A stretch of DNA of 64,000 nucleotides from Patiria miniata. Lineage: Eukaryota > Echinodermata > Asteroidea > Valvatida > Asterinidae. The position numbers and the translations under genes were made by a program. This document shows, piece after piece, positions 52,231 through 62,525 of this stretch. How positions within the stretch are numbered: position 1 is the first letter of the stretch; each line of letters begins with the position of its first letter. Under the pieces are notes generated by a model that worked only from the letters and a program-made list of their open reading frames with translations, made no database searches and had not been told where the DNA came from. Where the stretch lies: contig NW_024037072.1 in the NCBI RefSeq assembly GCF_015706575.1, positions 16,679,162-16,743,161 of the forward strand. The letters run 5' to 3'.

Positions 52231-53765
52231 TAAACCCGGTCATTAGTGGAAAATGTACATGTCAATATGGGTCCTATGTGGGCGGCTAATTAAGCTGGTT
52301 AACATAATTATGTGTTCCATCTAGGCCTTGTGTAATTTATACAAAGGTAAGCAATAGGTGTAGCATAGGCTCATTGTGGACACCCCACAAGACGAAAATG
52401 GTTTAATACTTGGTAGTCTCAGTGAGCTCTTATGCAGTTCGGTTTGGTCTCTGATTCAGGTCATGGAGAATAAAGGAGAAGAAAAGCAAACACAAAACCA
52501 GTGAGAAACAATTGTATAAGTTGTCAACAGCAAAAATGTTCTTTAATAAACAGGAATTTCTAATGACAATAATCATAACTGACAGCAATTAAGTTATACA
52601 ATTCTTGATTTTTTTTATTTGAGTCAAAATATGGCCAATTTGATTCATTACGTAAAAGGTTTCGTTACTCCAAGCGATGTATATCTTATCATGTAATGAC
52701 ACAAAAGTCAGACTTTTTCTAGAATACTGATTCCACACTGAGCAGCAAGAAAGTCGAGTAATTTCTGAGTTTCAAACCTAGAAGAATTTGAATCAAAATT
52801 GCGTCAATGTCTACAGCTGTTTAAATATTTGTGATGCATGGCAATTAGAAACACACCAAACACACTGCTAGTAATTTCGTACTCTCCAGAGTTTATCAAT
52901 TATTGAATATGTGCCGGGGATGTCAATAGTACTTATATATACAAAGACATGCCATCGGTTGTACTAATCCAAGCCACCTGTGTAGCACAGTCATGCATAC
53001 AAAAACTATACGTCCCTTGGAATTAACTGACACGATAATTTGTAATCTGAATAAATTTCCTCACATGAAATACTTGAACATGAACAGAGAAGACGCATCC
53101 TAGAACCACATGAAACAGCTAATGTCTTGTTCAGTGCAGTTACTAACTTGCTGTAGATTGTTTCTTAGCACCGTCCTCTTAATTGGCTCGCTGAGCAATT
53201 TTTCATCTCTGTCACGTCTGTCTCTGTACCAGCCACTTGGATCTCTCGCTTAGTCTGTTCTTCATACAGGTTCCTTGGCATTGAAAACAAACATAAACAA
53301 AATCAAAAAGAAAGAAAAACTAAACAAAACAAAAGCAAGAAAAAAACAAAGACGGTCTGGAAGAAGTGCAAGACAGTTGTATGATGTCCTTCAAGTTTTT
53401 TATCTGTCAATGTTTTCATTCGTAACATTTTCCATATAACGTATACAAGTCGTTCATAGCAACGATCAAAAGTTGTGATTGGCATGTACACTTTCAATGT
53501 TCCATTTTCTTGTATTTTTTTCTGATAATTCTCTTTTCCCTAAAAACGATCAAAAAAGTATGTGTTGTCTGTTGAATCATGCATGCAATGGAGATTTGTT
53601 TATAGCCCCATGTTTGAACAGATAACGGGTGATAGACGGAGTCAACAGTCGCAAAGAGTCTTATATCATATCAAAAAAAAACATAATGTAAAAAATTACG
53701 TAATAAAGTCGAAAGGTCCTTGTACAAATGTACACATCATGAACGTAGAAAACATGGTCACATGT

Positions 53766-54203
53766 TCATAAGAAATCTAAGATATATTTGAAAACACAAG
53801 TCAATACAAACTTACCGGTTACAATCAACAAACAGCAGCAGGATTGAGTAGCCATGACATCCATTCCGTCAGTTATTTTATGCCAAACAATGAGGCCGCC
53901 GGATTCAGCAAAAGACTTGCACAAGATTGGTACTGTGACTTTATATGAATAACTACTGTTTTCTTGCAAGAACAATGTGCTCATACATTCTCCGTCTCTA
54001 GCTAAATTCAAATGTACCAGCCAGTACTGCAGTAACGGTTTTCTGTGGCATGCAAGGTCAAGAATGTCGTGTGACCCCAGCTCAAAATACCTTGTGTCGG
54101 GAGTCACTGCAAGGGCACGAAAGTGAGTGTGTGGTGGAAAAGTGTCAGTGGACAGCCCACGTACGCGCCCAGAATATACCCCACACAGGGCCCACTTGGG
54201 CAA
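53766..54203 (-). CDS. Exon-like open frame inside the 2.9-kb transposon, unknown
   Basis: A 145-codon frame whose believable part, about RALAVTPDTRYFELGSHD to MDVMATQSCCCLL, has balanced amino-acid use and ends at a strong donor, AACCG followed by GTAAGT, at about 53818-53811. A further coding-like piece on the same strand lies near 53200-53285 after an acceptor-like TTTTCAATGCCAAG. The N-terminal third overlaps the subterminal array and is unlikely to be coding. No domain was recognised. It may be an exon of the transposon's own gene or a captured host exon. Confidence 0.3.
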   Translation of the reverse strand: MPKWALCGVYSGRVRGLSTDTFPPHTHFRALAVTPDTRYFELGSHDILDLACHRKPLLQYWLVHLNLARDGECMSTLFLQENSSYSYKVTVPILCKSFAESGGLIVWHKITDGMDVMATQSCCCLLIVTGKFVLTCVFKYILDFL

Positions 54204-54730
54204 GCCCTATCAAACCCAGTACACGTAGACAGCCCAAGTAGCCCTCCAATTTCCCACATTGGACCCATATATCTTGCCCGTTTAATTCCCAGCCTAATGA
54301 AAACCAACCCTCATCCCACACAAAGCCAGCCCACTTTTTGCCCATTAATATACAACCTACTGCGCCCAACTATACCCCACACAGGGCCCACTGGGGCAAG
54401 CCCAATCAAACCCCACTACATAGACAGCCAACGTGGCCCACCAAATCCCCACATTGGACCCATATACCTTGCCCACTGAAAACCCACCGTTATCCCACAT
54501 GGGAAAGCCCACTGTTTGCCCACTCAATATACAGCCCACCGCGCCCAACTACACCCTACACAGGACCCACTTGGGCAAGCCCTTTCAAACGCCAGTTCAC
54601 AGACAGCCCACGTAGCCCAACAAGCCCCCATATTGGACCCATATAATTTGCCCGTTTAATGCCCAGCCAACTGAAAACCCATCGTCACCCCACGCTGGAC
54701 CCACGTGGGCAGCCCATTTGAAGCCCAAGC
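54174..54730. repeat. Right subterminal tandem array (three units of about 180-197 bp)
   Basis: Units begin near 54174, 54371 and 54551 with TA(C/T)(A/C)CCCCACACAGGGCCCA and share ATTGGACCCATATA and GAAAACC blocks. Word content is the inverse of the left array. Confidence 0.85.
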
Positions 54731-54796
54731 CCACCAGAAGCCCATCAAACCAAACCATAACCCAGATGGGGCCCACTTGGGCTTGCTGGCTGGGTA

Positions 54797-56290
54797 ATGG
54801 CCAACTACATGTATCGTCTAACATACAGCGGAAACTTAACTTAATAATTTCATGGCCACAACTACCAGAACTCTTATCTGCCATGTCTTAAAGGTTAACA
54901 CATTACTCAGGCTGGCCAGCACCCTCGTTGATATAGCAACATACTTTCCACTGTATGGCTCAACTCCAGCCAAGTCAATGGCCTGGGGCATACTGCTCCC
55001 CCGATGCTACCCACACCGTGACAGGTGATCTTTCACCCATTCTGGAATTTGTATTCCTGTGGAGACATTTCTTTGTTCTCGTGTAGTAAAGTTTTCGAGT
55101 TTGAAATTGAAGTTTCAAAATGCTCTTATTTTAACCAGAATTAATTTCCTGGGCTGAAATTTGGACTAAATATCCCTTTTCTAAAACTCTTCCATTTGCG
55201 ACGGATCAACCTACCTTGGAAATTCCTAGTTTTTGAGTAAAATCCATATATCTATTTCGTGAAATTCTTGTGGAGACGTATTCATCTATAGAAATGTTCT
55301 TCTGGAGACGTATACAATTTTTTGTTCCCTATTGTGTTCATGTCTCCGTTAGGTAGTAAATTCCAGTGCCATATTACACACACACACACACACGCACACT
55401 CAAATTTGTGGAGACATTCCTTTGTTCTCGTGTAGTAAAGTGTTCAATTTTGAAAGTGAAGTTTCAAAATGCTCTTATTTTAACCAGAACTAGTTTCCTT
55501 GGCTGAAATTTGGACTTAATATCCCTTTTCTAAAACTCTTCCATTTGCGACAGATCAACCCACCTTGGAAATTCCTAGGTTTTGAGTAAAACCCATATAT
55601 CTATTTCGTGAAAACCTTGTGGAGACCTATTCATCTATAGAAATTGCCCTGTGGAGACCTTTACAATGTTTTGTTCCCTATTGTGTGTGTGTGTCTCCAC
55701 AAGGATACAAATTTGTAGTCACCCCCCCACACACACACACACACAAGCAAGTCATTGTTCTAGCTAGCCTAATAAGTATTCGCTCTCTACAACGTGACAA
55801 GGCCATGCTTCATACATTCAGTGCTTGCAATGGAAGTTTCCTTGGCTAAATGGTGAAACTTACCTTCAATCATGTTAAAATCTACTAACACAGTTTACTA
55901 AAACATACATGGTCCAGTTTCGTAACTGAATAGAATCCAACATATCAACTCCACAAACTTTCACCAAACTTTTCTCAAATCCAGGAAACTTAGTGAAACT
56001 TTCCATGAATAACTGAAGTGAATAACTAAAGTTCAGTTGTTAAACACAAATCAAACTTGTTTCATCTGAAATCTCATCCAAAGTTACATAAAAGTGAATA
56101 TACAAACAATAATGGAAATATCTAAGCATCATAAAAACAAAGTTCAATTTTGTCAATCTCTAGAGAACTTGGCAAAAGAGTAAAGTTGACAAATTCAAAG
56201 GAACAATTTACCTTCAACCCATTGATCAACTCAAGTCATTGATTGTGAACTCAAAGTAAATGAAAATGTGAACAACAGAAATAAAGGAAC
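54797..56290. other. No gene; direct duplication and CA/TG microsatellites
   Basis: Apart from the duplication listed below, the interval holds (CA)n at 55376-55396, (TG)n at 55683-55692 and a C-run plus (CA)n at 55723-55745. The stretch 55850-56290 is AT-rich with loosely repeated ACTTACCTTCAA-type words (55858, 56208). Confidence 0.55.
55053..55710. repeat. Direct duplication of about 355 bp with GTGGAGAC words
   Basis: 55053-55407 and 55408-55710 align with scattered differences (about 90 percent by eye). Each copy has TGTGGAGAC at its start and twice near its end, and each ends in a CA or TG microsatellite. Confidence 0.8.
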
Positions 56291-56298
56291 CTAGCTAG

Positions 56299-57099
56299 AT
56301 GTATATAAAAAGAAAGAAACATTTGTACATACCTATTGGGCAGAGACAAAGACATACCATTTTAATTAATGAGACTGATGTTAGGAATATGTTCTCAGGC
56401 CTGAAAATTAATAAAGCCTCAGGGCCAGATGGTGTAGGTAACAGAATCTCGAAAATATGCAGTCACCAACTCTCTGGAATTTTTACAAAAAATTTTCAAC
56501 TGACATTTGATAGAGGGGCTATTCCACAGATGTGGAAAACCTCTATGATAGTCCCTGTACCAAAAAGCAGTAAGGTTTCAGTACTGAATGATTACCGCCC
56601 AGTAGCTCTGACGTCAAGTATAATGAAATGTCTCGAAAGGCTTGTTTTGAATTTTCTTCTTAAAGACGCAGGCTCTTTTTTGGACAAGTGTCAGTTTGCA
56701 TACCGGAGCAATAGAGGGGTTGATGACTGGGTACTACTTTATCTTCATAAACTGTACAGTTACTTGGACAAACCAAAATCTTATGCTAGGTCATTGTTCA
56801 TAGACATTGTTTCTAGTGCCTTCAATACGATACAACCTCACATTCTAATAGAAAAACTTATGCAAATGAATGTGTCACCGAAAATAGTACAGTGGATTCA
56901 TAATTTTTTATTGAACAGGCCACAGTGGGTAAAAATTGGAGACGTTATTTCTAATGTTAGGATAATCAACACAGGAGCCCCTCAAGGGTGTGTCATCTCA
57001 CCGCTATTATTTTCTTTTTATACAAGTGATTGCCTTTGTTCAAGTTTCAACTGTAGTATAATCAAATATGCAGATGACACGGTTATTACAGGCTACTAA
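56299..57099 (+). pseudogene. LINE reverse transcriptase core
   Basis: A 266-codon frame with all RT blocks: LKINKASGPDGVGNRISK, IPQMWKTSMIVPVPKSS, LNDYRPVALTSSIMKCLERL, FLDKCQFAYRSNRGVDDWV, SLFIDIVSSAFNTIQP, INTGAPQGCVISPLLFSFYT and the catalytic KYADDTVITG. The wording NDYRPVALTSxxMKCxERLV with SSAFNTIQP is typical of Rex1/CR1-like enzymes of fish and marine invertebrates. A TAA directly after TGY ends the frame, where relatives continue, so the protein is cut before the thumb. The first codons are probably flanking or 5'-truncated sequence. Confidence 0.85.
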
Positions 57100-57139
57100 A
57101 AGGATGATCCACTCTGTTATATATCGGAGGTAGCAAAGT

Positions 57140-57753
57140 TTGTGGATTGGTCTGATCGTCATTTTTTTGACTATTAATGTTAAGAAAACTAAAGAGATGA
57201 TTGTAGATTTTCGTCACAACACTAGAGTTCATGAACCTGTTTATATAAATAACAGCGTAATAGAGAGGGTTAGTGAGTACAAATACCTTGGTACTGTTAT
57301 TGATGATAAACTAAACTGGAACAAAAACACTCAGGTAGTTTTTAGCAAGGCCATGCAACGGATGTTTTTCCTTCGTAAGCTTAAACAGTTCAATGTCGAT
57401 GAGACGATTTTACGTTTATTTTATCAGTCTATAATCCAGGGCATTGTCACTTTTAACATAGTTAGTGTATTTGGTTCACTTTCACAGAAAAATAGGACAG
57501 GTTTGAGCGCATTCGTAAAATGGATCAGCGCTCTGTCGGTCTCACCTTGCCAACATGCGACAACATCTTTTTGGAACGTGTAATATCTAAAGTTCATTTC
57601 ATTCTGTCAGATCCAACTCATCCACTTTTTGATTGTTTTGTTTTTATTAGATCCGGTTTCAGACTCTGTGTTCCTCGCACAAACCTTACCCTATACAGGC
57701 AATCCATTGTTCCCAACTCCATTCATTTATTTAACACTTTGGCTGTTCGTTAA
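57140..57753 (+). pseudogene. LINE thumb and C-terminal segment
   Basis: Continues the element in shifted frames. TINVKKTKEMIVDFR and VSEYKYLGTVIDDKLNW are the blocks that normally follow YADD by about 35 residues. MFFLRKLKQFNVDETILRLF is the thumb helix. The last piece (57520-57753) reads ILSDPTHPLF and SGFRLCVPRTNLTLYRQS, matching the usual C-terminus (LSDPSHPL, SGRRYRVPR.RTNRY..SF.P). Frame changes near 57140-57175 and 57520-57583 show decay. Confidence 0.8.
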
Positions 57754-58221
57754 TAGGGGTATTCCCTTTTGTATGCTTTGCTGCAGGTTCCCCAGTTCGT
57801 TTCTCAGACTCTGTCATTTTACTTGTAGTTTTAATTTTTGGAATTTTACTCATATTTAAATGTTGTGTAAATTTTGTGGATAAGTTATCGTTTTATCAAA
57901 TTGTAGTTTTATATTTAAATGGAAACTAAATTTCTGTATTTTTATGATGCGGACAATAAATTTCTAATCTAATCTAAAAGAGAACACTGTTGTGAGTACT
58001 TCTGGTCACTTTGCCGAAATATGTGAAAGTGGCTATAGGCACACTCACATACACTCTGTGTTGTCTTTGGCCAATTCCAATTTTTTTTATGGGGGTGTTA
58101 CTTTCTACAAAAACTTCACTCTGGAGGGGTTGTACTACAGAGGGGTTCTACAGATTGAGTTCTGTGTATAAAAAGAGAAAAAAGAAGATGATTCCTATTT
58201 GTCGATGGAAATCCAAGGAAC

Positions 58222-58669
58222 TATCACCATGATAAAATATCATGTTTTATATTTACTGAATAAGTTGTATGGGTTGACCTTCAAGGAACAGGACCCCTTT
58301 CCTCGTAATGATACACATCTAAGGAATGGCCAGTTTAGCCACAAGGTCCGCGTGGGTGGATGCTGGGCTGCACCACGGTGATTCAGCCCACGGACTTGGG
58401 AAATCTGATTGTTTTATTAATTTGCCTAGCCCTGCCCCCAGATGCAAGTTGACCAAACACCTTCAATTCTGTATTATTAATATTCAATAGTCAGTGAACG
58501 ATTCCTAATAAGGCAAGAAACCTGTAAGATTGGAATGTTCATTTACTGTATAAAAACCCACTAGAATCAAGAAATCAGACAGAGAGCGTCACAACCAACC
58601 AAATAAACCACTTCGGCCACTTTTTGTCTCTTACTGTCTTATTTTGTCTATAATACCACACGGGTTATA
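58222..58669 (+). repeat. Solo LTR of the Gypsy copy 2 family
   Basis: Begins TATCACCATGATAAAATAT and ends CACGGGTTATA, the inverse of the LTRs at 44702 and 51286. GAAC is duplicated exactly at 58218-58221 and 58670-58673. No internal region remains, as expected after LTR-LTR recombination. Confidence 0.9.
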
Positions 58670-58673
58670 GAAC

Positions 58674-59083
58674 ACAATCTGTTCCTCAGCCATTTGCTGA
58701 GAACAGTCAACAAAAGTTTGTCTTGTGCATAAAATGTTAATGTTGTTATTGTTAACAAAATACATGTTTGAGGCTTGAAGCACTGATGATATGATGTACA
58801 TATTTCACCAATGTCCTGGAAAAATAATTCCAGCGCAAACACTGCAAATGCCTGATTCATGTGTTCATGTTTTATGTTGTCAGTTAAAAAAAAAATTACA
58901 TGCATAGGCACAGTTCCTTTTTTTTTATTTGTGGACATTACAATGTACATATGTACGTGTACATGCACATACATGTACATGTAAATACACATGAACAATG
59001 AGAAATTTTATGTTGGACATACATCTGTGAATAAGTTAATGTACTTGACTTTGTAAACTGTACCTTTGAGTGGAGGGTACATG
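58674..59083. other. No gene; ACATGTA-rich stretch
   Basis: Repeated GTACATG/ACATGTA words at 58955-59000. No coding region seen. Confidence 0.5.
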
Positions 59084-59362
59084 TATGTTGGGCGCAATCG
59101 GTAAATCAGTGCGATATCCCAATCACGCTGCCCTATTTGGCAATCTATCGTTCGCGTAGCCATCGGTCGATCACGCAGTCCTTGGGTGATCGTGCAGCCA
59201 TCGATCGATTGCACCAGGAAATGGTTTCACCATCGACAATCTTTCGAAGGTGCAAAAATTTTCTTGCGCAACTGTTCGATGGCTGCGTGAACGATAGAGC
59301 GCGCAAAAGTGCAACGCGTACAGTTAAGATATCGCCAATATTGACCGATCACGCCCAACATA
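59084..59362. mobile_element. Hairpin MITE with TGTTGGGCG ends
   Basis: TATGTTGGGCG at the left is the inverse of CGCCCAACATA at the right, giving TA target bases and TGTTGGGCG inverted ends; the arms continue imperfectly (ATCGGTAAATCAGTGCGATATC versus its inverse at 59321-59350). Internal ATCGATCGAT and GCAACTG palindromes add further pairing. About 279 bases; no coding region. Confidence 0.65.
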
Positions 59363-59917
59363 TATACTTTGCCTCACTGAAGTTTTCTGCAGTCCCTACT
59401 TGCTTTGGTTGCAGTCACACATTAAAATTAAAATCCAGTTGTTTTTACCTGAATCTCTATCGAAGCAGTATTAAGACGGTCATACTCATTCACCAGAGAA
59501 TCCAAAGTATGCTACTCCCCTATCTATCAATCCATGAGTTCGCCTATAGAAAATAGACAAAGAAGTAATGCCAATGAAGTTCATCAATATTGGTCATTTG
59601 ACTTTTGTTGGTGTTAATATTATCAGTACACAACAGTGTGAATATATGCCTGAAAAGTTGTAATTTTATTTTATTTTTAAGGATGAAATTACTGAAATAA
59701 GAACCACCATCCCCACCCCATACACCCCAAACCCTACCTACTATATAAATAAGTTCAAATACACATGTACACGTAAGCCCCATGTTGCTATTACCCTATG
59801 CACGGCCCTTGCATTACTAAATAGCCGCAAGTCCGCACGCACAGGCACAGGCCCACCATGCACACAGTCGTTTTGCGGGTCATTTTTTCCCACCAAAAAC
59901 ATTCCGCAAAGACTTAC
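59363..59917. other. No gene recognised
   Basis: AT-rich; a small frame at 59544-59783 has no known domain. It would be intron on the minus strand if the candidate exon at 59918 is real. Confidence 0.45.
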
Positions 59918-60067
59918 TTTTTAGATTTCCCAGTTGTAGACATCTTGCCTGTTGGTCTGTGTTGTTTGTCTTGATCGTCAAAAATTGGGGTCATAATGTC
60001 TGGATACAGTGCAAATCACGATTTTTTCAACCGCTTGCAAATGCAACACATCACTGAAGTCGGCCAT
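59918..60067 (-). CDS. Candidate first exon of a host gene on the minus strand
   Basis: On the minus strand AAAATGGCCGACTTC at 60067 resembles a YY1-type start context and opens a 29-codon frame, MADFSDVLHLQAVEKIVICT, that ends in a stop. Further on, GCAAGATGTCTACA at 59943 has a good Kozak context and opens MSTTGKSKK, which runs straight into a consensus donor, AAAAAGTAAGTC, at 59917-59911. Either ATG could be the real start; the second makes a clean coding first exon. The protein is too short to identify. Confidence 0.35.
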
Positions 60068-60390
60068 TTTCGAGATGTATATGTTCGAATAAAACCCAAA
60101 CAATTGTTCGTCGGAAAATGCAGTGATATGTTTAGTAAATAGTAAATACTACATATTGAACACAACAAATTGACAATTAGCATGAGAAACACACACTGCG
60201 CGCCAGAATTAATAATTGGGCATCGCGACAGGTCAAAGGGCATTCAAAGTGGACTTTCTAGCCGTCGTCAGCAGAGGGCGCGCTTAATTTTAATCTGAAA
60301 CAGCCGTTCCCAGCTATGTAGAAGCAGTCAAGTCTCATGCAAAGCACTAACGCATTACACATTGCACTCGTACACAATTCACAAACACCG
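60068..60390. promoter_or_regulatory. Possible divergent promoter with CTCF-like site
   Basis: Lies between ATGGCCGAC on the minus strand (60067) and ATGGCGGAC on the plus strand (60391). TCAGCAGAGGGCGC at 60268-60281 fits the CTCF core. A CACGTG E-box lies just downstream at 60413-60418. Confidence 0.35.
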
Positions 60391-60480
60391 ATGGCGGACT
60401 ACGTGTTCTCAACACGTGTTATGTATCCGGCGGGTGTCGTAGCAAAATTGACCACTTGCAATTTGATTATAAAAATGTAG
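60391..60480 (+). CDS. Small ORF in a YY1-like start context
   Basis: ACCGATGGCGGACTACG opens a 29-codon frame, MADYVFSTRVMYPAGVVAKL, ended by TAG at 60480. Too short to identify; supported only by the start context and by its divergent partner at 60067. It could be a first exon cut short by a missed donor, or a non-coding transcript. A longer frame at 60564-60812 has no recognised domain. Confidence 0.2.
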   Translation: MADYVFSTRVMYPAGVVAKLTTCNLIIKM

Positions 60481-61001
60481 ACTGGAGAGTCAGTTGAGGA
60501 TGTATTATAAAACCAACTAAATTATGGATAAGCTACGTTTATGTCTTTTTTTATTTATGAGTTATGGAATATGCTCTAGGTGTGCATGGTGCAGAAAGAA
60601 CGTATTTTATGCAAGTCAAAATTTCTGGGTACACCAAGCACAGTCCCAGATTGAAATGCGGGAACACTTTTTATGGGATTTGCCCGACGGTAAATCGTCT
60701 CTTCACAGCACTGGTTGAACGAAACACGGCGCAAAACCGTAAAGAAAATGAGAAAGGCAAAGTAAATGTACGGGATTTTTTTTACAGTGTGCAGAAATGG
60801 CTGTACCCCTAGTATTGATGAAACCAAATTGCAAAGGGTCAAATTGCATATTTGCACACGATTCCAGTGAGAAAACCCAACTCAAAACTTTGGAAAAGGT
60901 ATTAAAACAATGTTGGGCCGATAGTTCTTCGGTTGAAAATGATCAACATTTTGTTTATTGAGTATGGGTACAAGACTACCCTCATGAAAACTGGTGGGAA
61001 C
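60481..61001. other. No recognised gene
   Basis: Contains the unidentified open frame 60564-60812 and AT-rich DNA up to the LTR. Confidence 0.45.
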
Positions 61002-61177
61002 TGTGTTGTTTGTTAGAAGACAGGATGGCAAAGATTGAGTAGTAGTGATATCTATTTATTGGTTATCACACAAACTGGGTACAACTGTGAACATTGGCAG
61101 CCATGTTGGAGCCCTCTTAATACCAATAGAGGGCGCTATCACAGTGGATTTGTCATGCAGTATGTAATATCAACACA
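61002..61177 (-). repeat. 3' LTR of Gypsy copy 3 (176 bp)
   Basis: In element orientation it starts TGTGTTGATATTACA and ends AACAAACAACACA, with perfect TG...CA and a mirrored TGTGTTG/CAACACA. The purine tract AAAGGGGGAGA precedes it. It carries CCAATAAA as poly(A) signal and the word AATAGAGGGCGC. Confidence 0.75.
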
Positions 61178-61495
61178 TCTCCCCCTTTAAAGGTTTAAAT
61201 TCTAAATGTCTATGAGATGATCATGTTTATGAATTCTGGTAAAGAAAGGGTCTTTTGTAAATGCTTCTGTGCCCTTTTCAATAAAAGCAGATTCAGATCT
61301 CGTACGTATTTGTTGTTCTTAGTTTTCATAAACTGTGGGGAGACTGACATTAAATGTTAGTAATAACTTAAATAACTCTGGATTAGTTTTAAACTCTTTA
61401 ACTGTTAGCTAAACTTCTTTTCTAAACTATTAGCATGTAACTTCATGCAAAGGTCCAGTTCTTCAGTCTTTTGCAGATGAACCATTTGGCACATT
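61178..61495 (-). other. Gypsy copy 3 3' untranslated stretch
   Basis: AT-rich DNA between the last coding-like stretch and the purine tract; no gene. Confidence 0.5.
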
Positions 61496-62408
61496 TCACA
61501 AGTTCAGTTTGTCTGGTGGCTTAACAACACGGCAACCTCGAGTCATTTTGAGGAGTTCCATATTGCTTTGAGCTGGAGTAAGCAAACTGGCTGTAGTTGT
61601 GCTCTCACTGGGTGTGCTGAATGCTTCTGGCATTGAGGTTCTGGTCGATGTGGCCTGTTCTACTGATGGTGTATCCAATGGAGAATGACTAGATTCTTGC
61701 CCCTGTTGATTGACAGTTGTCTTCCTCAGCATTTGTCTATCCCTGCAGAGTGTACCGGTGTTTGTCTGAACCATGTAGGAGCGATTGGGAAGGGTTGCTG
61801 TCACCACTCCATCTTTAGACCAAGTGGAGTTCTATGTGTCTAGTAGTCGGACTGTGTCACCTTTCTGAAGCTGGGGAAGGTCACGTGCTCCAGTCTGCTT
61901 GTGGTGCTGCATACTCTGCTTGCTCTTTTGTTCCATATTTCTCCTGAAGGCTTGAGTGTCAAGATGATGAAATTCCAACAAACTATCTGCAATAGGCAGA
62001 TTGGTTCGGATGCGTCGGTTATACACTAACTCAGCTTGGGATTTCCCACACTCTAGTGGACTGCTTCGATAGATTTGGAGTGCCTTGTAGATAGATATCT
62101 TGGCCACTGCATGCTGTCTTCCGAATCATGTTCTTGATGATTTTCACAGCAGACTCTGCAAGTCCATTGGACTGAGGGTATTGTGGACTGGATGTAGAAT
62201 GAACGAAATCCCAATCTGCCGCAAAGTGTTTGAATTCGGCACTTCCGAACTGTGGCCCGTTGTCAGTGAATACTTCACAGGGAGTTCCTTGTCGAGAGAA
62301 CATTGACTTCATATTCTTTATGACAGTGCTACTGGTTGTTGTACTCAGTGTGCAGACTTCGATGAACTGTGATAAATAGTCCACGATGACAATGTAGTTT
62401 TTTCCCAT
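61496..62408 (-). CDS. Integrase region of Gypsy copy 3
   Basis: Core landmarks: KNYIVIVDYLSQFIEVCTL (first aspartate strand), GTPCEVFTDNGPQFGSAEFK (second aspartate) and STSSPQYPQSNGLAESAVKI (glutamate helix). These are the DDE blocks of Ty3/Gypsy integrases of the K02A2.6-like type. The following region, SPLECGKSQAELVYNRRIRT and LPQLQKGDTVRLLDT, is the helix and SH3-like part. The last piece is Ser/Thr-rich with TRGCRVVKPPDKLNL, the usual C-terminus of this clade. It lies downstream of RNase H. Confidence 0.82.
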
Positions 62409-62525
62409 TCACTGTGAAGAGATCTGCACCGACTTTTCCCATGCACGATTGGGAACTGGACGAAGCTGGAGTTTTTTCCGCCGTCTGTTTTTTTTCTGAT
62501 CTGTCCATATTGATCACATCTTGGT

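Larger units (their letters stand above)
51884..54796. mobile_element. 2.9-kb DNA transposon with TACCCAGCCAGCAAGCC ends and GGGCCCACTTGGG arrays
   Basis: The left end TACCCAGCCAGCAAGCC is the inverse of the right end GCTTGCTGGCTGGGTA, and the match extends through AAGTGGGGCCC. Next to each end lies a tandem array of units rich in GGGCCCAC, CACTTGGG and GGGCTAGCCC words. The middle (52300-54100) is AT-rich and holds one exon-like open frame on the minus strand but no recognised transposase. A target duplication was not confirmed. The superfamily is unknown to me. Confidence 0.7.
56299..57976 (+). mobile_element. 5'-truncated Rex1/CR1-like LINE
   Basis: Contains the RT domain, the C-terminal segment and the 3' end of a non-LTR element. 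The 3' end carries ACAATAAATTTC followed by TAATC/TAATCTA repeats and no poly(A), as in Rex1 and CR1 elements. The endonuclease is missing, so the copy is 5'-truncated, the commonest fate of LINE insertions. One stop and one frame change separate the RT core from the thumb region. A moderate age is likely. Confidence 0.85.

Noticed and set aside
54050-54884. Many Pro/Gly/Trp-rich frames on both strands
   Set aside because: By-products of the GGGCCC-rich subterminal tandem array.
61496-61807. Ser/Thr-rich frame as a host gene
   Set aside because: Its ending and its position after an integrase core match the C-terminus of K02A2.6-like Gypsy Pol.
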